Of a stretch of DNA of 64,000 nt, positions 30,846 to 40,415 are shown piece by piece. The notes below the pieces were generated by a model. That model was not told where the DNA came from, ran no database searches, and saw only the letters and a program-made list of their open reading frames with translations. This DNA comes from Terriglobales bacterium. Lineage in GTDB: Bacteria > Acidobacteriota > Terriglobia > Terriglobales > Acidobacteriaceae. The stretch lies in the NCBI GenBank assembly GCA_035487355.1, contig DATHMF010000022.1, positions 1 through 64,000 of the forward strand. Direction: 5' to 3'. Numbering within the stretch: the first letter of the stretch is position 1; each line of letters opens with the position of its first letter. A program made the position numbers and the translations under genes.

Positions 30846-32621
30846 TCAACGCTTATGAAGCGGTTCAGTAGGATGCTGGGCATGTCGGTGGGACGATCTT
30901 GGAGCTTTATGAGGACGGTACAGAGGGGCTTTCAGTGTGATCGGGTGTTGAGTGTATTTATTATATTTTTCTACAAACCAGTACACGTTTCTGTAAATTT
31001 CTGACTGGATTTCCTCGTATTGCTTCCAACTTGCGGAATTATAACGGGCATATGTAAGGCGAACGATATTCTCGGGAGTAGGAGGCTTAGCATGCTTCTT
31101 CGCAAACCGATAGTTGTCTCGAAGAATGGCCATGCCGATGTGTAGATTGTACTTCCAGTCGCTCAGTACACGTTTTTGATCAATTTCGATGCCGACTCCG
31201 TTTTCATCCTTCAAGGGTTCTTCTTTAAGCATTTGCTCTCTTATCTGGTGCTCTGCCTTGCCGGATTTTCTCATCTCGGCTATTTTTTTCTGCTTTGCTT
31301 GCAGCTTTTCCGCAGTGGGGAAGTATGTCCAGTTGACTTGCATTAATCCATAATCGTAGCTGAGCGGATTCACCATGTTGATGTTGAAGGAGCTCTCTTG
31401 GTCCGCTACAGCCAAAGCGATGTCAAGCGGAATTCCATATTTCTTTGCTTCAGCGGCTATTTGCGCCTCCACGTCTTTCGGGTCAGCCTGTTGCTGCGGA
31501 ACAGTAGTGGGCAGATTCGACGGCGGTTGGCGATGTGTCTTCCGGTGTTCGGTCGTGTGTTGAACTGAAGTCGCACCCTTTTTCGGAACCTGCCCGCTCT
31601 GATCACCGTCCCGCAATTGCTGGATCGGAGCCACCATTTTGTTTGGGGCGGTTTGGTTGCTTAATCCCAGTGAGCCGGCTGAATGAATCGGTAATCCACT
31701 ATAACTATACTGACTCCATTGCGGATTGATGTTTTGACCCATTGGCCCACCAGGAACTGCGCTCGTCGGGATTGCTACGCCAGCAATCTCGGCAAACCGC
31801 ACAGGGTCGATTCCATACAACCCAGCCATCCCTTGCAGTGCCCCTTGCCGCTGTATAGATTCCACATAGTCCCGGTCGTTCGGCACCGTTGGTCGCGCTG
31901 AGGGCGTCGGAATAGCGTTCTGAGTCAGCAGCCTGCTGTTACCATAGGTTCCCACGGAGAGCTGTGGCCGCCCGGACAGAGCGGGGCTGTAACCCGCCGG
32001 ACGGGAGAGCGAAGAGGGAGCGTTTGGCAGCAGAGGTTGCGTGTTTCCTGCTGTCGTTCCCGTGCCGCCGACCTGCCAGGCAGGGTTGACTCGCAACAAG
32101 TTCGCACCCGCCCGGGTGCCTGAGCCTCCCAACCTGGTGTCCGCCATGCCCGAGCCGCCACTTCCTAGCGTGCCCGGCTGAATGGTGCCGCTTCCCATTT
32201 CGGGAGCCAGTAATCCTTTGTCGTGATGCTCGGCGGCCTCTACTGCGTTGGTCGCGGGGCCAGCGGCCTTGCGCTTCTCATAGGCTTTGGCCCAGATCTG
32301 TTCGTCTTTGGAAGGCGCAACACCACGGTATTGCTGCTGTTTGATGGTTTCGTAACGTTGATCGTCCTGAATTCCCGGAGTAATGCGTGGGCCTCGACTG
32401 TGCGCAGGCGTTAACTGTTCCGGCCGTGCCGAGGCCGAATATTGGCCCATATTGTGCCGGATAGTCGCGTCATTGAGATGGCCGTATTCCGGAAAGGCGG
32501 AGCGAAACTTATTGGGGTCGCTCAAGTGCTGCAGGATGGTTTGATCATTCGACCCCACGAGGCCTGGATACCGTAGCCGCACCTCTGCCACCGGATTGAA
32601 CTTTACGACTTGACCTGCCAT
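30846..32621 (-). CDS. Candidate internal virion protein with C-terminal lytic transglycosylase domain
   Basis: Encodes 591 residues. Residues 1-250 are low-complexity, rich in Gly, Pro, Ser and Gln. The shared phage motif MAGLYGIDPVRFAEIAG lies at about 265-281. The C-terminal part (about 385-550) is an SLT-type lytic transglycosylase: AKKYGIPLDIALAVADQESSFN with catalytic Glu409, then SYDYGLMQVN and WKYNLHIGMAILRD. Such domains open the cell wall during DNA ejection, as in T7 gp16. Last of the candidate ejection-protein genes. Confidence 0.85.
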   Translation of the reverse strand: MAGQVVKFNPVAEVRLRYPGLVGSNDQTILQHLSDPNKFRSAFPEYGHLNDATIRHNMGQYSASARPEQLTPAHSRGPRITPGIQDDQRYETIKQQQYRGVAPSKDEQIWAKAYEKRKAAGPATNAVEAAEHHDKGLLAPEMGSGTIQPGTLGSGGSGMADTRLGGSGTRAGANLLRVNPAWQVGGTGTTAGNTQPLLPNAPSSLSRPAGYSPALSGRPQLSVGTYGNSRLLTQNAIPTPSARPTVPNDRDYVESIQRQGALQGMAGLYGIDPVRFAEIAGVAIPTSAVPGGPMGQNINPQWSQYSYSGLPIHSAGSLGLSNQTAPNKMVAPIQQLRDGDQSGQVPKKGATSVQHTTEHRKTHRQPPSNLPTTVPQQQADPKDVEAQIAAEAKKYGIPLDIALAVADQESSFNINMVNPLSYDYGLMQVNWTYFPTAEKLQAKQKKIAEMRKSGKAEHQIREQMLKEEPLKDENGVGIEIDQKRVLSDWKYNLHIGMAILRDNYRFAKKHAKPPTPENIVRLTYARYNSASWKQYEEIQSEIYRNVYWFVEKYNKYTQHPITLKAPLYRPHKAPRSSHRHAQHPTEPLHKR

Positions 32622-32652
32622 GTGTGATTACCAATATTGGGAGTGTCAGCGT

Positions 32653-33540
32653 TCAGGAGTAGAAAGTCCAAAGCTCACGAGGAGCTTGAGCTTTTTTCTT
32701 GAGCGAGGCCTGGACAGGGTTCAGAGCAGAGATGATTGAGTTTTGTGGAGAATCGTACGTCCCCAGTCCCATTCCGTCGGTAGGACCCTGGTATGGGAGA
32801 TTCTGCTCGTCTTCGTTATCCTGATGGTCGGTGTCCTCGTCCCGCTGAGCATCATCATTTGGTTGAAGACTCCAGCCGGCTGGTGTTGCCTGACTATCTT
32901 GTGTCGGTTGCCGCGTCTGATATCGGCGCACAGAGTCATGATTGAGTTGTTGTCCCAGGCGGTCCACGTCCTCTTTAGCGTGCGCTAGGCGGTCCCGGTA
33001 TCCCGTGGTTCCGATGCCGGCTGCACCTTCGACCAGGTTCCCGTACGGTGTCAGTCGCGCCAGCGTGTCGAAGAATTTTTTGAAACCGTGATACTGCGGA
33101 GGTCCCTTTTGCTCCATGCCGCTCAGCCGCTGGTTGGCTGCGTTGAACGCTGCCGTGGTTTGCGGGTTGGCGGTGTCGAAGGCATTCGCGCCGATCGGCC
33201 CGGCGCCCGTTTGCTTCGTTCCTGTATTGGGAGCGAGTTGCCGGCGCGCGACCGCGTTAGCCATTGCCGGATTTATTCCGTAGAGGTCTTTCATGCCGGC
33301 GACTACGGAATCCACTTGCGGCGAGCCAGGCAACGGCACATTGGGAGCTGTCGCATCTTGAATCGGCCCGCGCATCGGCCCGCGAGACGGCGGTACGTTG
33401 ATCGGCGCCGGTGCGTTGCGCGGCGGCATTCCCAAAGTCCGCCGCTGCGGAAGTTGTTGTTGGATGGTTGGCAGACCAGGGCCAATGCGGCTCAGCATCT
33501 GTTGCCAGAGGTCATCGGGAAAACCGTAGAGTGGTGCCAT
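32653..33540 (-). CDS. Phage protein with LYG motif, candidate ejection protein
   Basis: Encodes 295 residues with no recognised domain. A Pro-rich N-terminus is followed by VVAGMKDLYGINPAMANAVARRQL (about 80-103), a variant of the LYG motif seen in several proteins of this phage. A possibly helical region (KKFFDTLARLTPYGNLVEGAAGIG) and a highly acidic stretch (DEDTDHQDNEDEQN) follow. Position between the gp14-like gene and the transglycosylase protein corresponds to T7 gene 15. Confidence 0.6.
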   Translation of the reverse strand: MAPLYGFPDDLWQQMLSRIGPGLPTIQQQLPQRRTLGMPPRNAPAPINVPPSRGPMRGPIQDATAPNVPLPGSPQVDSVVAGMKDLYGINPAMANAVARRQLAPNTGTKQTGAGPIGANAFDTANPQTTAAFNAANQRLSGMEQKGPPQYHGFKKFFDTLARLTPYGNLVEGAAGIGTTGYRDRLAHAKEDVDRLGQQLNHDSVRRYQTRQPTQDSQATPAGWSLQPNDDAQRDEDTDHQDNEDEQNLPYQGPTDGMGLGTYDSPQNSIISALNPVQASLKKKAQAPRELWTFYS

Positions 33541-33549
33541 GTCAGACTC

Positions 33550-34200
33550 CTATTTCTTCGCGTATGCCGCGCCAATCCCTCCCGCGGCGCTCAATGTGGT
33601 CAGCGCGAGCTGGTCGAGGAAGCTTGGGTTACGCGCTGCTTCGTTCGCAATTCCCGCCTGCGTGTTCAGGTACTCAACCGGGATTCCCATCAACCGCGCC
33701 ATTGTCTGCGCGTCTATCCCGTACAGTTGGCTCATGCCCTGCAGCGCGGCGATCTTCCTCCCCATCGACGTTGCGTCTTGTTGCCCTCGCTCTTGTGACA
33801 GTGCTTGTGAGCGGCTGCGTGCGAGCTGGTCCTCATTTTCACCGAGCCCAGAATAGTTGCCGGTGACACCGGCGCGATGTTCAGCAACGGTTTGCGCCGC
33901 GTCGAATGGACCGCCCGCAGTTGCCAATCCCGCGCCTCTCTCCTCTGCCGACATCGGCGTGTCGTAAATGCTCTGGTATTGCGGCAGCAGCCTTGCGCGG
34001 TCCGCTTGCTGCTGGGTGAAGAGCTGCTGATTGTAAGCGTCCTGTTTTTCCCGCTCAGCTTCAGCAGCAGCAGACGCCTGCTTTTGCGATGAGGTCTCGC
34101 CACCGCGTGCCCAGGCGATCGGTCCGGAATAGTCGTTAGAGTCCTCTTCCAGAACTTCGCCTGTGATCATCGAGATCACCAGTTTGTTATAGATTTTCAT
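33550..34200 (-). CDS. Phage internal-virion-like protein
   Basis: Encodes 216 residues. The N-terminal MITGEVLEEDSNDYSGPIAWARGG pattern recurs in phage proteins next to tail genes, from memory. A long Gln/Ala-rich helical middle follows (KQASAAAEAEREKQDAYNQQLFTQQQADRA), then ALQGMSQLYGIDAQTMARLMGIP with the LYG motif. It starts 14 bp inside the end of the acetyltransferase-like gene. By order it matches T7 gene 14 (internal virion protein B). Confidence 0.6.
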   Translation of the reverse strand: MKIYNKLVISMITGEVLEEDSNDYSGPIAWARGGETSSQKQASAAAEAEREKQDAYNQQLFTQQQADRARLLPQYQSIYDTPMSAEERGAGLATAGGPFDAAQTVAEHRAGVTGNYSGLGENEDQLARSRSQALSQERGQQDATSMGRKIAALQGMSQLYGIDAQTMARLMGIPVEYLNTQAGIANEAARNPSFLDQLALTTLSAAGGIGAAYAKK

Positions 34201-34603
34201 CAGGGTTGTCCTCCTTTTTTACAATCTTGTTCCAGGCTGGCCATGGCCGAAACCATCCTAGCCGTTTCAGCTTACGGCCAAATGATTTGTCTAGATGTGG
34301 AGGCGGGAATGCATAGCCATCTTCGATCCCCTTGGCAGCCGCATCCTGCAATGCGGCCTTGTGGATGCACAAAAAACGCGACCATCGCTCTCGCGCGGAA
34401 ACCTTATCTTCCCGATCCACCAGCATGTAAGCTTCCACCGTTGGTCTCAGCAGAATTGCCATGCGCACCGTTCCACTGTCATCTTCAAAGACAATTGCGC
34501 TCGCCATCTTTTCCAATTCGGGAAGCTGGTAGTCAATGCCCATCTGCGCGTGTATGGCCTTTAAAGCTCTGGCGTCTTCGGCTGTGGCGTGGCGGATTTT
34601 CAT
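34187..34603 (-). CDS. GNAT-like small phage protein
   Basis: Encodes 138 residues. MKIRHATAEDARALKAIHAQMG is a typical GNAT N-terminus and VRMAILLRPTVEAYMLVD the central strands, but the acetyl-CoA P-loop (Q/RxxGxG/A) is replaced around DAAAKGIEDGYA. Catalysis is therefore uncertain. T7-like phages have a comparably small acetyltransferase-like protein (gp13) at this point before the internal virion proteins, supporting a virion-assembly role. Confidence 0.65.
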   Translation of the reverse strand: MKIRHATAEDARALKAIHAQMGIDYQLPELEKMASAIVFEDDSGTVRMAILLRPTVEAYMLVDREDKVSARERWSRFLCIHKAALQDAAAKGIEDGYAFPPPHLDKSFGRKLKRLGWFRPWPAWNKIVKKEDNPDENL

Positions 34604-34604
34604 G

Positions 34605-35582
34605 TTAATTTGAGGGCATGAGAAGCACAGTCAGAACCGGAGCTAGCGTTGCGGCACTGTTGAAAACCGTCAGGGTATTGCCTCCAGCGACGTTGTATTG
34701 CATCTTGAAGGTGTGCGATGCTCCGTCGCCGGTAAAGAGGATATGGAACGATATGATCTGGATGGTGGTCCCGGTCAGACCCTGTGTCATCAACCCTGCA
34801 CCTGCATCAGTAATGGCGAAGTTGGCATTCGTAGTGGCGCTCAGTGAGCAACTGCAACTAAATGTTATGAGAGCTTTCCATCCAACAGGAACGACCGTTG
34901 TGAATGATAGATTCGTTCCATCAATGTCGGTGAACGCTGCCAATGTGGTTGAGTAGTTGCCGGTTCCGCTCCCGGTCTTTTGCGTGACACCCATGATGGT
35001 GGTGCCCGCTTGGTTCTTGATCTTTCCATTGAGCAGTAAATCTCCCGTAACGGTCTCGTTGCCGCTGATAGTGGGTGTAACGATCGTTGGGCCGGTCTGC
35101 AGAACCACGGCTCCGCTTCCCGTGGTACTGCCCAGCGCTGAAGACCCTCCCGTTACAGCCGTCGGCGCACCAAAGGGGAGATAACCGCTGAATTGCGAAG
35201 TGAACGCTTGGCAACGGCACCGCCAATACAATGTTGCCGTGCCGATGTTGATAGTAGCGGCCTGCAGAATGCCCAACGGGTAAACGGTTGCGCTGGCAAA
35301 ATCCGCCGTAGCCGAAGATTCCACAAAATAATTCACCGGTTTGATGTTTGCTGAATTGGACGTGATGGAAACAAGAACTCCTCCACTGACCTGAGTGACC
35401 GAAAAAGCCGAGGGCGGCTGCGGAGCAAAGATAGGATTACCAGCTTTTGCAACTAAATTCTGTTGGCTCGGGAAAGGATCAATCCCAATAGCGTTGCCGA
35501 GCTGATTGATGGCCTGTTCGATCAGACGAAGGCTCTCTTTGGCTTCAGGGTCCTTTACCTGGTTCCATCGGTTGCTTAGCAT
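34605..35582 (-). CDS. Virion surface/fibre-like protein
   Basis: Encodes 325 residues. A helical start (MLSNRWNQVKDPEAKESLRLIEQAINQLGNAIG) is followed by a fibronectin-like segment (APQPPSAFSVTQVSGGVLVSIT) and a Ser/Thr/Gly-rich beta region (TGPTIVTPTISGNETVTGDLLLNGKIKN) typical of phage fibre shafts, with a compact beta-rich end. It starts right after the nozzle-like gene (1-base gap). Likely attaches to the tail; receptor unknown. Confidence 0.6.
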   Translation of the reverse strand: MLSNRWNQVKDPEAKESLRLIEQAINQLGNAIGIDPFPSQQNLVAKAGNPIFAPQPPSAFSVTQVSGGVLVSITSNSANIKPVNYFVESSATADFASATVYPLGILQAATINIGTATLYWRCRCQAFTSQFSGYLPFGAPTAVTGGSSALGSTTGSGAVVLQTGPTIVTPTISGNETVTGDLLLNGKIKNQAGTTIMGVTQKTGSGTGNYSTTLAAFTDIDGTNLSFTTVVPVGWKALITFSCSCSLSATTNANFAITDAGAGLMTQGLTGTTIQIISFHILFTGDGASHTFKMQYNVAGGNTLTVFNSAATLAPVLTVLLMPSN

Positions 35583-38273
35583 CTAGGCCCCCCTCACCGG
35601 GCCCGCTGGGTCTTGCACAAATGCAGGAATAAATTTCTGCATCTTGAACCATGAACCTACGACGTTCGTTCCAAATCTGAACGCAATTCTTTCACTGAGC
35701 ACACTGATGGGGCGCTCCAAATCGCGCGTTGCTGGATTGGATAAAGTGAGACTAGGTATGGCCTGTGCTGTGGTCAGGAGGCTGTTGGCAAACGCCGAGA
35801 TCGCCAGTGTCCCGCTGCCCTCGACAAACATCGTAAGATAGGGAACAAGTTTTCTATGGGGTGTGATCCTGAACTGGGCCTCTTGCTCATGCGTCAGGAA
35901 AAAATAGGTGGTGTAATAGCTGTTGATAGCTGCGCCGTCATCTGTAAATTGCGTGTCCGAGAGCAGGTAAAGCTTCCCGTTCCCGGCTCCATTCCCAATC
36001 GCCATCTGTGCAGTACCGTCAAAGCGCTCTATAACAGCCCCGGAATTTGATGTTACGTTCCATGGAGCCCAACGCCGGGCTTTAGATAGAGCCCGCAATG
36101 TTCCCGTATAAATGAAAAGCTGTACCGCATGCCCGTCGGCAATTTCTGCCGCTGAATTCATTCCCCGGTAATCTAACGTGTAAATCTTATTGGGAGTTGC
36201 GAACGCTGCTGTTCCATTACCGCTCGAGGCGTTGCCAGCGACCTGCGTATAAGTGAAAGTCGTGGAACTCGGAATTGTAGAAATGACAAAAGTGCTGTTG
36301 AAGCTGGGATCGCTTACCCCAGCAATCGTTACTGCTCCGCCGACGCTGAAGCTGTGCGCCGCGGATGTGGTAATGGTTACCACATTGCTGCTGCGAGATG
36401 CCCCGCTGCCCGTAATATTGGCCATAGTGGGAACTCCGAAATACATCCGGCGCGTGCGCGTCTCCACCGCCGTCCAGATTGTCTGTAAGGCATTGTCATT
36501 GATGGCATCCCATGTCGGCTGTATCTCCTGACTCAACTTTCGCGGTTCGCCGCCATCCGTCAAATAGGCCCCGCTTCGGTCTGCGAGGATGGCCCAGTCC
36601 TCACCGACCGAAACTCCGTTAATAGATGGCGTTCCGATCTTGTTGCTGACCTCGGTCACCGTCCACTGCGCCGGCTCGCTATTACCCGTGTCCTGGGTGA
36701 CATACAGGCTTCTCTCTTTCACAATAAACAGCCGCTCTTTGATCTTGAAGACAGAAGTAATTCTCTGCCCGTTGTTAGGTGTGACTGAGATGACTCCATT
36801 AACTCCGTCATAGCTTTCCGGGTCAAAGACCCGGCTCACCCTCAAAGTGCTGTCGTTGTAGGGCTGGTTTGTGGGATAGACTTCGATGTTGTCCACGATG
36901 AAGCCGGCGCCGTTATTCGGCGTGCCAGTGGTAAACACCCGCATCACTAGATCAGAAGGGATGGTGGCGAGTTGCGCCGCCGTTCCCAGCACTGCGGTAA
37001 ATTCCTGGTAACTGGATGTGACTTGGCTGGAAGCCAGCAACATTCCAGTTGTGTTGACAGTTGAGCTGGCAAGGTCAATCTTGAATGATGCTCCTAGCCC
37101 CGGACTTCCCGACAGTCGCACCCTGGCCCGTACCGAATACCCGACATTGGGGCGAAGAATGGGAACTCCATTGATGTCTTGATAGGCGCTCTGGAAGATA
37201 AGCCCGACCGCCGCATTACCATTCCCTAGCATGTTATAGGCAGAGCCCCAAACCACGTTGGTTCTCTCCTGTGAGCCCCCCGTGCCAAATGTGCCATCTA
37301 ATGTCCATCCCAAGGGAACATTGCCATTGAATCCGCCATCAAACGTCAGGTTGAGGAAGTTGTTGACTTTGTTTCGCTCTCCCCACCAGATAAGCCGCCC
37401 GTTGTAGTCAATAACGCCAGCACATTCCCCCAGCTCGAGCAGGCGGAATAGGTAATCCACCGAGGTTCCTGATTGCAACTGGGCATCAGTGAAGTCGAAA
37501 TCCAAAGGACCTGTGTTGGCAGGGTTATTGTCGAAAATCTCCATTTGCGGCAGGCCATTTTGGCCGTTGGTGAAGAAGAAGCTCGACTGCCCGGCAGCCG
37601 TAAAGCAAACAATCCTTGCCTGAATATTCGCAGGCCCGGTCCAGACATTCGTGAGCGTGACTTTCTTCCCTCCGCTGGCGGTCCAAGTTGTCGGCGGCGA
37701 GGGTTGAGTCCAGTAGCCTTGCCGGTCAACAAAGAAGACAGAAACTTTGTGCACCCCAGCCGGTATATTCCCCGCAGCGCCCGACTCTACCGCTGTAATC
37801 GCTGCTCCCGGACCTGCTTGGCTTACCCTATCCAGGTTGACGTTATCGAACAATCGCGGAATATCTGTCCCAAACTTGCCATCGCTGAATGCCAGCCACT
37901 CTTTAGCGAATTGGCTGGTGGCACTGGCAAACTGCGAAGTGCTTTTGCAATAAGAGCTCGCGGTCATGAGCGAGGGTGAAGCCAACGAAACAACCCCGTC
38001 CGCCGTCTCCTGCGCGAGCTGCCCCGCAGAGTCGAAGGTTAGGGTTTTCACCGTACCCGGTTGTGGAATGTACGTCTTTATGTAGTTAACATTAGGCCCT
38101 AGGCCAGTGACCTTCGCTAGCAACCCTGGGCGAGTTTTTACCGCTCCTGCCAGTTCAAAAGCTACATCCTGGCAGTCTGGGGACACTCCCGCTGGAAGCT
38201 CTGAGGGCGAAAGGTCAGTAACCAACCCAGAGAATACTTCAAGGGGAACGTCAATGTATCCGGCAACCGACAT
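35583..38273 (-). CDS. Large tail structural protein, nozzle-like
   Basis: Encodes 896 residues, the largest tail gene. It opens VFSGLVTDLSPSELPAGVSPDCQDVAFELAGAVKTRPGL, a pattern of phage beta-propeller tail proteins comparable to the T7 tail tubular protein B/P22 nozzle class. The middle has further propeller-like segments (YVTQDTGNSEPAQWTVTEVS; DWAILADRSGAYLTDGGEPRKLS) and a Ser/Thr-rich insert (GSGASRSSNVVTITTSAAHSFSVGG). Position after the adaptor-like gene supports this. Assignment is by architecture and order. Confidence 0.7.
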   Translation of the reverse strand: MSVAGYIDVPLEVFSGLVTDLSPSELPAGVSPDCQDVAFELAGAVKTRPGLLAKVTGLGPNVNYIKTYIPQPGTVKTLTFDSAGQLAQETADGVVSLASPSLMTASSYCKSTSQFASATSQFAKEWLAFSDGKFGTDIPRLFDNVNLDRVSQAGPGAAITAVESGAAGNIPAGVHKVSVFFVDRQGYWTQPSPPTTWTASGGKKVTLTNVWTGPANIQARIVCFTAAGQSSFFFTNGQNGLPQMEIFDNNPANTGPLDFDFTDAQLQSGTSVDYLFRLLELGECAGVIDYNGRLIWWGERNKVNNFLNLTFDGGFNGNVPLGWTLDGTFGTGGSQERTNVVWGSAYNMLGNGNAAVGLIFQSAYQDINGVPILRPNVGYSVRARVRLSGSPGLGASFKIDLASSTVNTTGMLLASSQVTSSYQEFTAVLGTAAQLATIPSDLVMRVFTTGTPNNGAGFIVDNIEVYPTNQPYNDSTLRVSRVFDPESYDGVNGVISVTPNNGQRITSVFKIKERLFIVKERSLYVTQDTGNSEPAQWTVTEVSNKIGTPSINGVSVGEDWAILADRSGAYLTDGGEPRKLSQEIQPTWDAINDNALQTIWTAVETRTRRMYFGVPTMANITGSGASRSSNVVTITTSAAHSFSVGGAVTIAGVSDPSFNSTFVISTIPSSTTFTYTQVAGNASSGNGTAAFATPNKIYTLDYRGMNSAAEIADGHAVQLFIYTGTLRALSKARRWAPWNVTSNSGAVIERFDGTAQMAIGNGAGNGKLYLLSDTQFTDDGAAINSYYTTYFFLTHEQEAQFRITPHRKLVPYLTMFVEGSGTLAISAFANSLLTTAQAIPSLTLSNPATRDLERPISVLSERIAFRFGTNVVGSWFKMQKFIPAFVQDPAGPVRGA

Positions 38274-38358
38274 TGTTACTCAGCCCTCGATTTCAAAGTT
38301 GTAGGTCTCTCAGCACTTAGTGCGAGTTCTAATAGTTGCTTTTAAAGAAGTACTGCTT

Positions 38359-38727
38359 TTAGAGAAGCTTGCGGTAAGTGATGTTCAGGAAGATAGAATC
38401 CGTGAGGACAGTTGAGGGGTAAGCGCCGGCGCCGAGTTCGCTGCCGCCTGCCTGAATGAACTTTATGAGCCACGTCTTCAGTGTGTTTCCTGCAACAATC
38501 TGGAAGTACCCGCCCGAGAACCCGAAGGTTCCCGGGCCTCCATTTGAATCCGCGATGACATTTATGGGAGGCAGGTCGCTGGGCACAACCGAGGCTACAG
38601 TTGAAAAATCGAGCGTATCACCTCCTGTAGAATAACTTCCTGAAAAACTCAAAGTTGCGATTGCATAAACAAAATTGTTTGCGCTGGCATCTATATTGTT
38701 GGATGTGAGCGTGATCGTAACTGCCAT
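38359..38727 (-). CDS. Small beta-rich phage structural protein
   Basis: Encodes 122 residues starting MAVTITLTSNNIDAS, with AAGGAG upstream. The sequence is Ser/Thr/Gly-rich with alternating hydrophobic residues and no membrane segment. Lies between adaptor-like and nozzle-like genes. Likely a minor head or tail protein; no family recognised. Confidence 0.65.
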   Translation of the reverse strand: MAVTITLTSNNIDASANNFVYAIATLSFSGSYSTGGDTLDFSTVASVVPSDLPPINVIADSNGGPGTFGFSGGYFQIVAGNTLKTWLIKFIQAGGSELGAGAYPSTVLTDSIFLNITYRKLL

Positions 38728-38782
38728 TGTTTTCTCCTTAATTTGTCATGCTGAAAACATGCCTGACACTCAGCATTACCTC

Positions 38783-39520
38783 TCAATACCAGAATGCTGG
38801 AGTCTGTCGGCTACTGTATGGTCTCCGGCGCACAGGCGAACGCTGTCGGCTGCGAATATCACGGGAAAGGATCGCGTTAAGTGCGTCTTGCCCTGCTGCG
38901 TCCCAATCTCTTGCCAGTGGAGACCCTCTCGACTGCGAAGCCAGCGCCGCAGTGAAGAACGTAAGCGCATTTCTGCAACTACGAATCAGTACCGGGCTTG
39001 TACTATCTATCAGGTCGGGTAACTGTTTCTGGTAGCGCAATCTTATTTGCCTGTCTTGCGTGGCCCCGATAAAATAGATTGCGTCAACTCTCCATTCCCA
39101 GAATCCAAGTGCTGGTCCTTGCATCTGCGAGGGCAGCCCGCCACGTTCGGTCATGTCAATCATCTCGACAAAGTCGTCCGAGCTGCCGCTCTGCCGCTCC
39201 CATAACTTGAGTGGGTTCAGCAGGTCTCCTGGCGGTTGGTACGTCACCACTGCCGACGGGTCCACCGCTGTCATCGCTGGGATGATCGCGTACACATCGT
39301 CTTCTGTGAACACCGTCGAGCCAATGTTTGCCAGCGACCGTTGAATTTTGCGGTAGGCCACGTTCATATATGGGATAAGGTTGATCTGCCCGGCTGCCTG
39401 CGTTCCCATCGCAACTGCAACGTAAAGGTTTGCGCCTTGGTCATTCAGCAAAGCTTGGGCATGTGTAGCTATGGTTCCGGCATTATCGAATTGTCCGAAT
39501 GGAACAACAATGGATGGCAT
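38783..39520 (-). CDS. Head-tail adaptor-like protein
   Basis: Encodes 245 residues. The helical central part (ALLNDQGANLYVAVAMG...LIPYMNVAYRKIQRSLANIGSTVF) and YQPPGDLLNPLKLWERQSGS...GLPSQMQG...FWEWRVDAIYFIGATQDRQIRLRYQKQLPDL resemble podoviral tail tubular A/adaptor proteins, which join portal to nozzle. The position after the capsid block and before the nozzle gene agrees. Sequence similarity to T7 gp11 itself is not evident. Confidence 0.65.
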   Translation of the reverse strand: MPSIVVPFGQFDNAGTIATHAQALLNDQGANLYVAVAMGTQAAGQINLIPYMNVAYRKIQRSLANIGSTVFTEDDVYAIIPAMTAVDPSAVVTYQPPGDLLNPLKLWERQSGSSDDFVEMIDMTERGGLPSQMQGPALGFWEWRVDAIYFIGATQDRQIRLRYQKQLPDLIDSTSPVLIRSCRNALTFFTAALASQSRGSPLARDWDAAGQDALNAILSRDIRSRQRSPVRRRPYSSRQTPAFWY

Positions 39521-39601
39521 TTATTCTTTTCTTTACTTTGTGATCACAATTGGAACAGCGTTATGGGGACATGCGACGGATTCATGCTCGATGTAAGAGC
39601 T

Positions 39602-40387
39602 CTATCTATGTTGCTTCCCGCGAGCCACTTCTTGTTTCCCTGCAAGGACAGGTTCCGACTCAAGCTCAGCTTGGAGCAACGATCCCGCGGATTGTGACTG
39701 AATTTTAGGCTTAACCAGCCCATATTTTGCTGCCAGCTCTTGATCGAGAATCGCTCCGCATCCCTTGCATCTGGCTGCACTTGCCGGGATACTCTCCGCG
39801 CACACGGGGCATTCTTTCTTCAGTCGCAGGTCGGGGAGCCAAGGTTTGTTGAGCTTGAAATATCGTCCAGCCGAACGGTGCAAATCGCTGATGTTAACTT
39901 TCAATCCTCGGTCCCATTCTTGATCGGCTACATTGACTAGGCGTTTGTAAAACTCTTCTAGCTTCCCTCTCGCGCTCTCCACTTCATGTTCTGTGGGTGT
40001 CTCACCGTTTTCAATGACGAAGAATCCAGAATAGCTGTGTTCACCGATGTCATTATTAAAAATTCTGCAAATGTCCTCCGCGGTCTCGCGCGCAGGGATG
40101 AAAACTGGCAGCGTTTTGCCTTCCCCAAGGTCAATGTGGTCCGTATGTGGAGTGATGCGCGTAATGCTGTAGCCGTCACTTGGCTTTTTCCCGTGGATTA
40201 CGACAGGAGCCATATAGTGCCACATATTGATAGGCCCCCATGTCTTTTCCGTAATGTTGCAGATAAAAGCATCTTCATGTGAAGGCTGGCTGTTAAGTTG
40301 TTTCGCTAATTCCTCTGCTGCTAGGATGTTGCCATCGCGTACAGCTTTGTGAAATTTTGCCCGTAATTCATCTATGGAAATTGCCAC
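39602..40387 (-). CDS. Phage protein with C-terminal zinc ribbon
   Basis: Encodes 261 residues. The N-terminal half is soluble and helical at first (LRAKFHKAVRDGNILAAEELAKQLN). Residues about 195-218 form a rubredoxin-like zinc ribbon, CPVCAESIPASAARCKGCG. The zinc ribbon in the portal protein shows that this phage uses such motifs more than once. Function unknown; lies in the capsid-to-tail block. Confidence 0.65.
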   Translation of the reverse strand: MAISIDELRAKFHKAVRDGNILAAEELAKQLNSQPSHEDAFICNITEKTWGPINMWHYMAPVVIHGKKPSDGYSITRITPHTDHIDLGEGKTLPVFIPARETAEDICRIFNNDIGEHSYSGFFVIENGETPTEHEVESARGKLEEFYKRLVNVADQEWDRGLKVNISDLHRSAGRYFKLNKPWLPDLRLKKECPVCAESIPASAARCKGCGAILDQELAAKYGLVKPKIQSQSAGSLLQAELESEPVLAGKQEVARGKQHR

Positions 40388-40415
40388 AAATCCTCCTGGC
40401 TCAGTTTTTCAGATC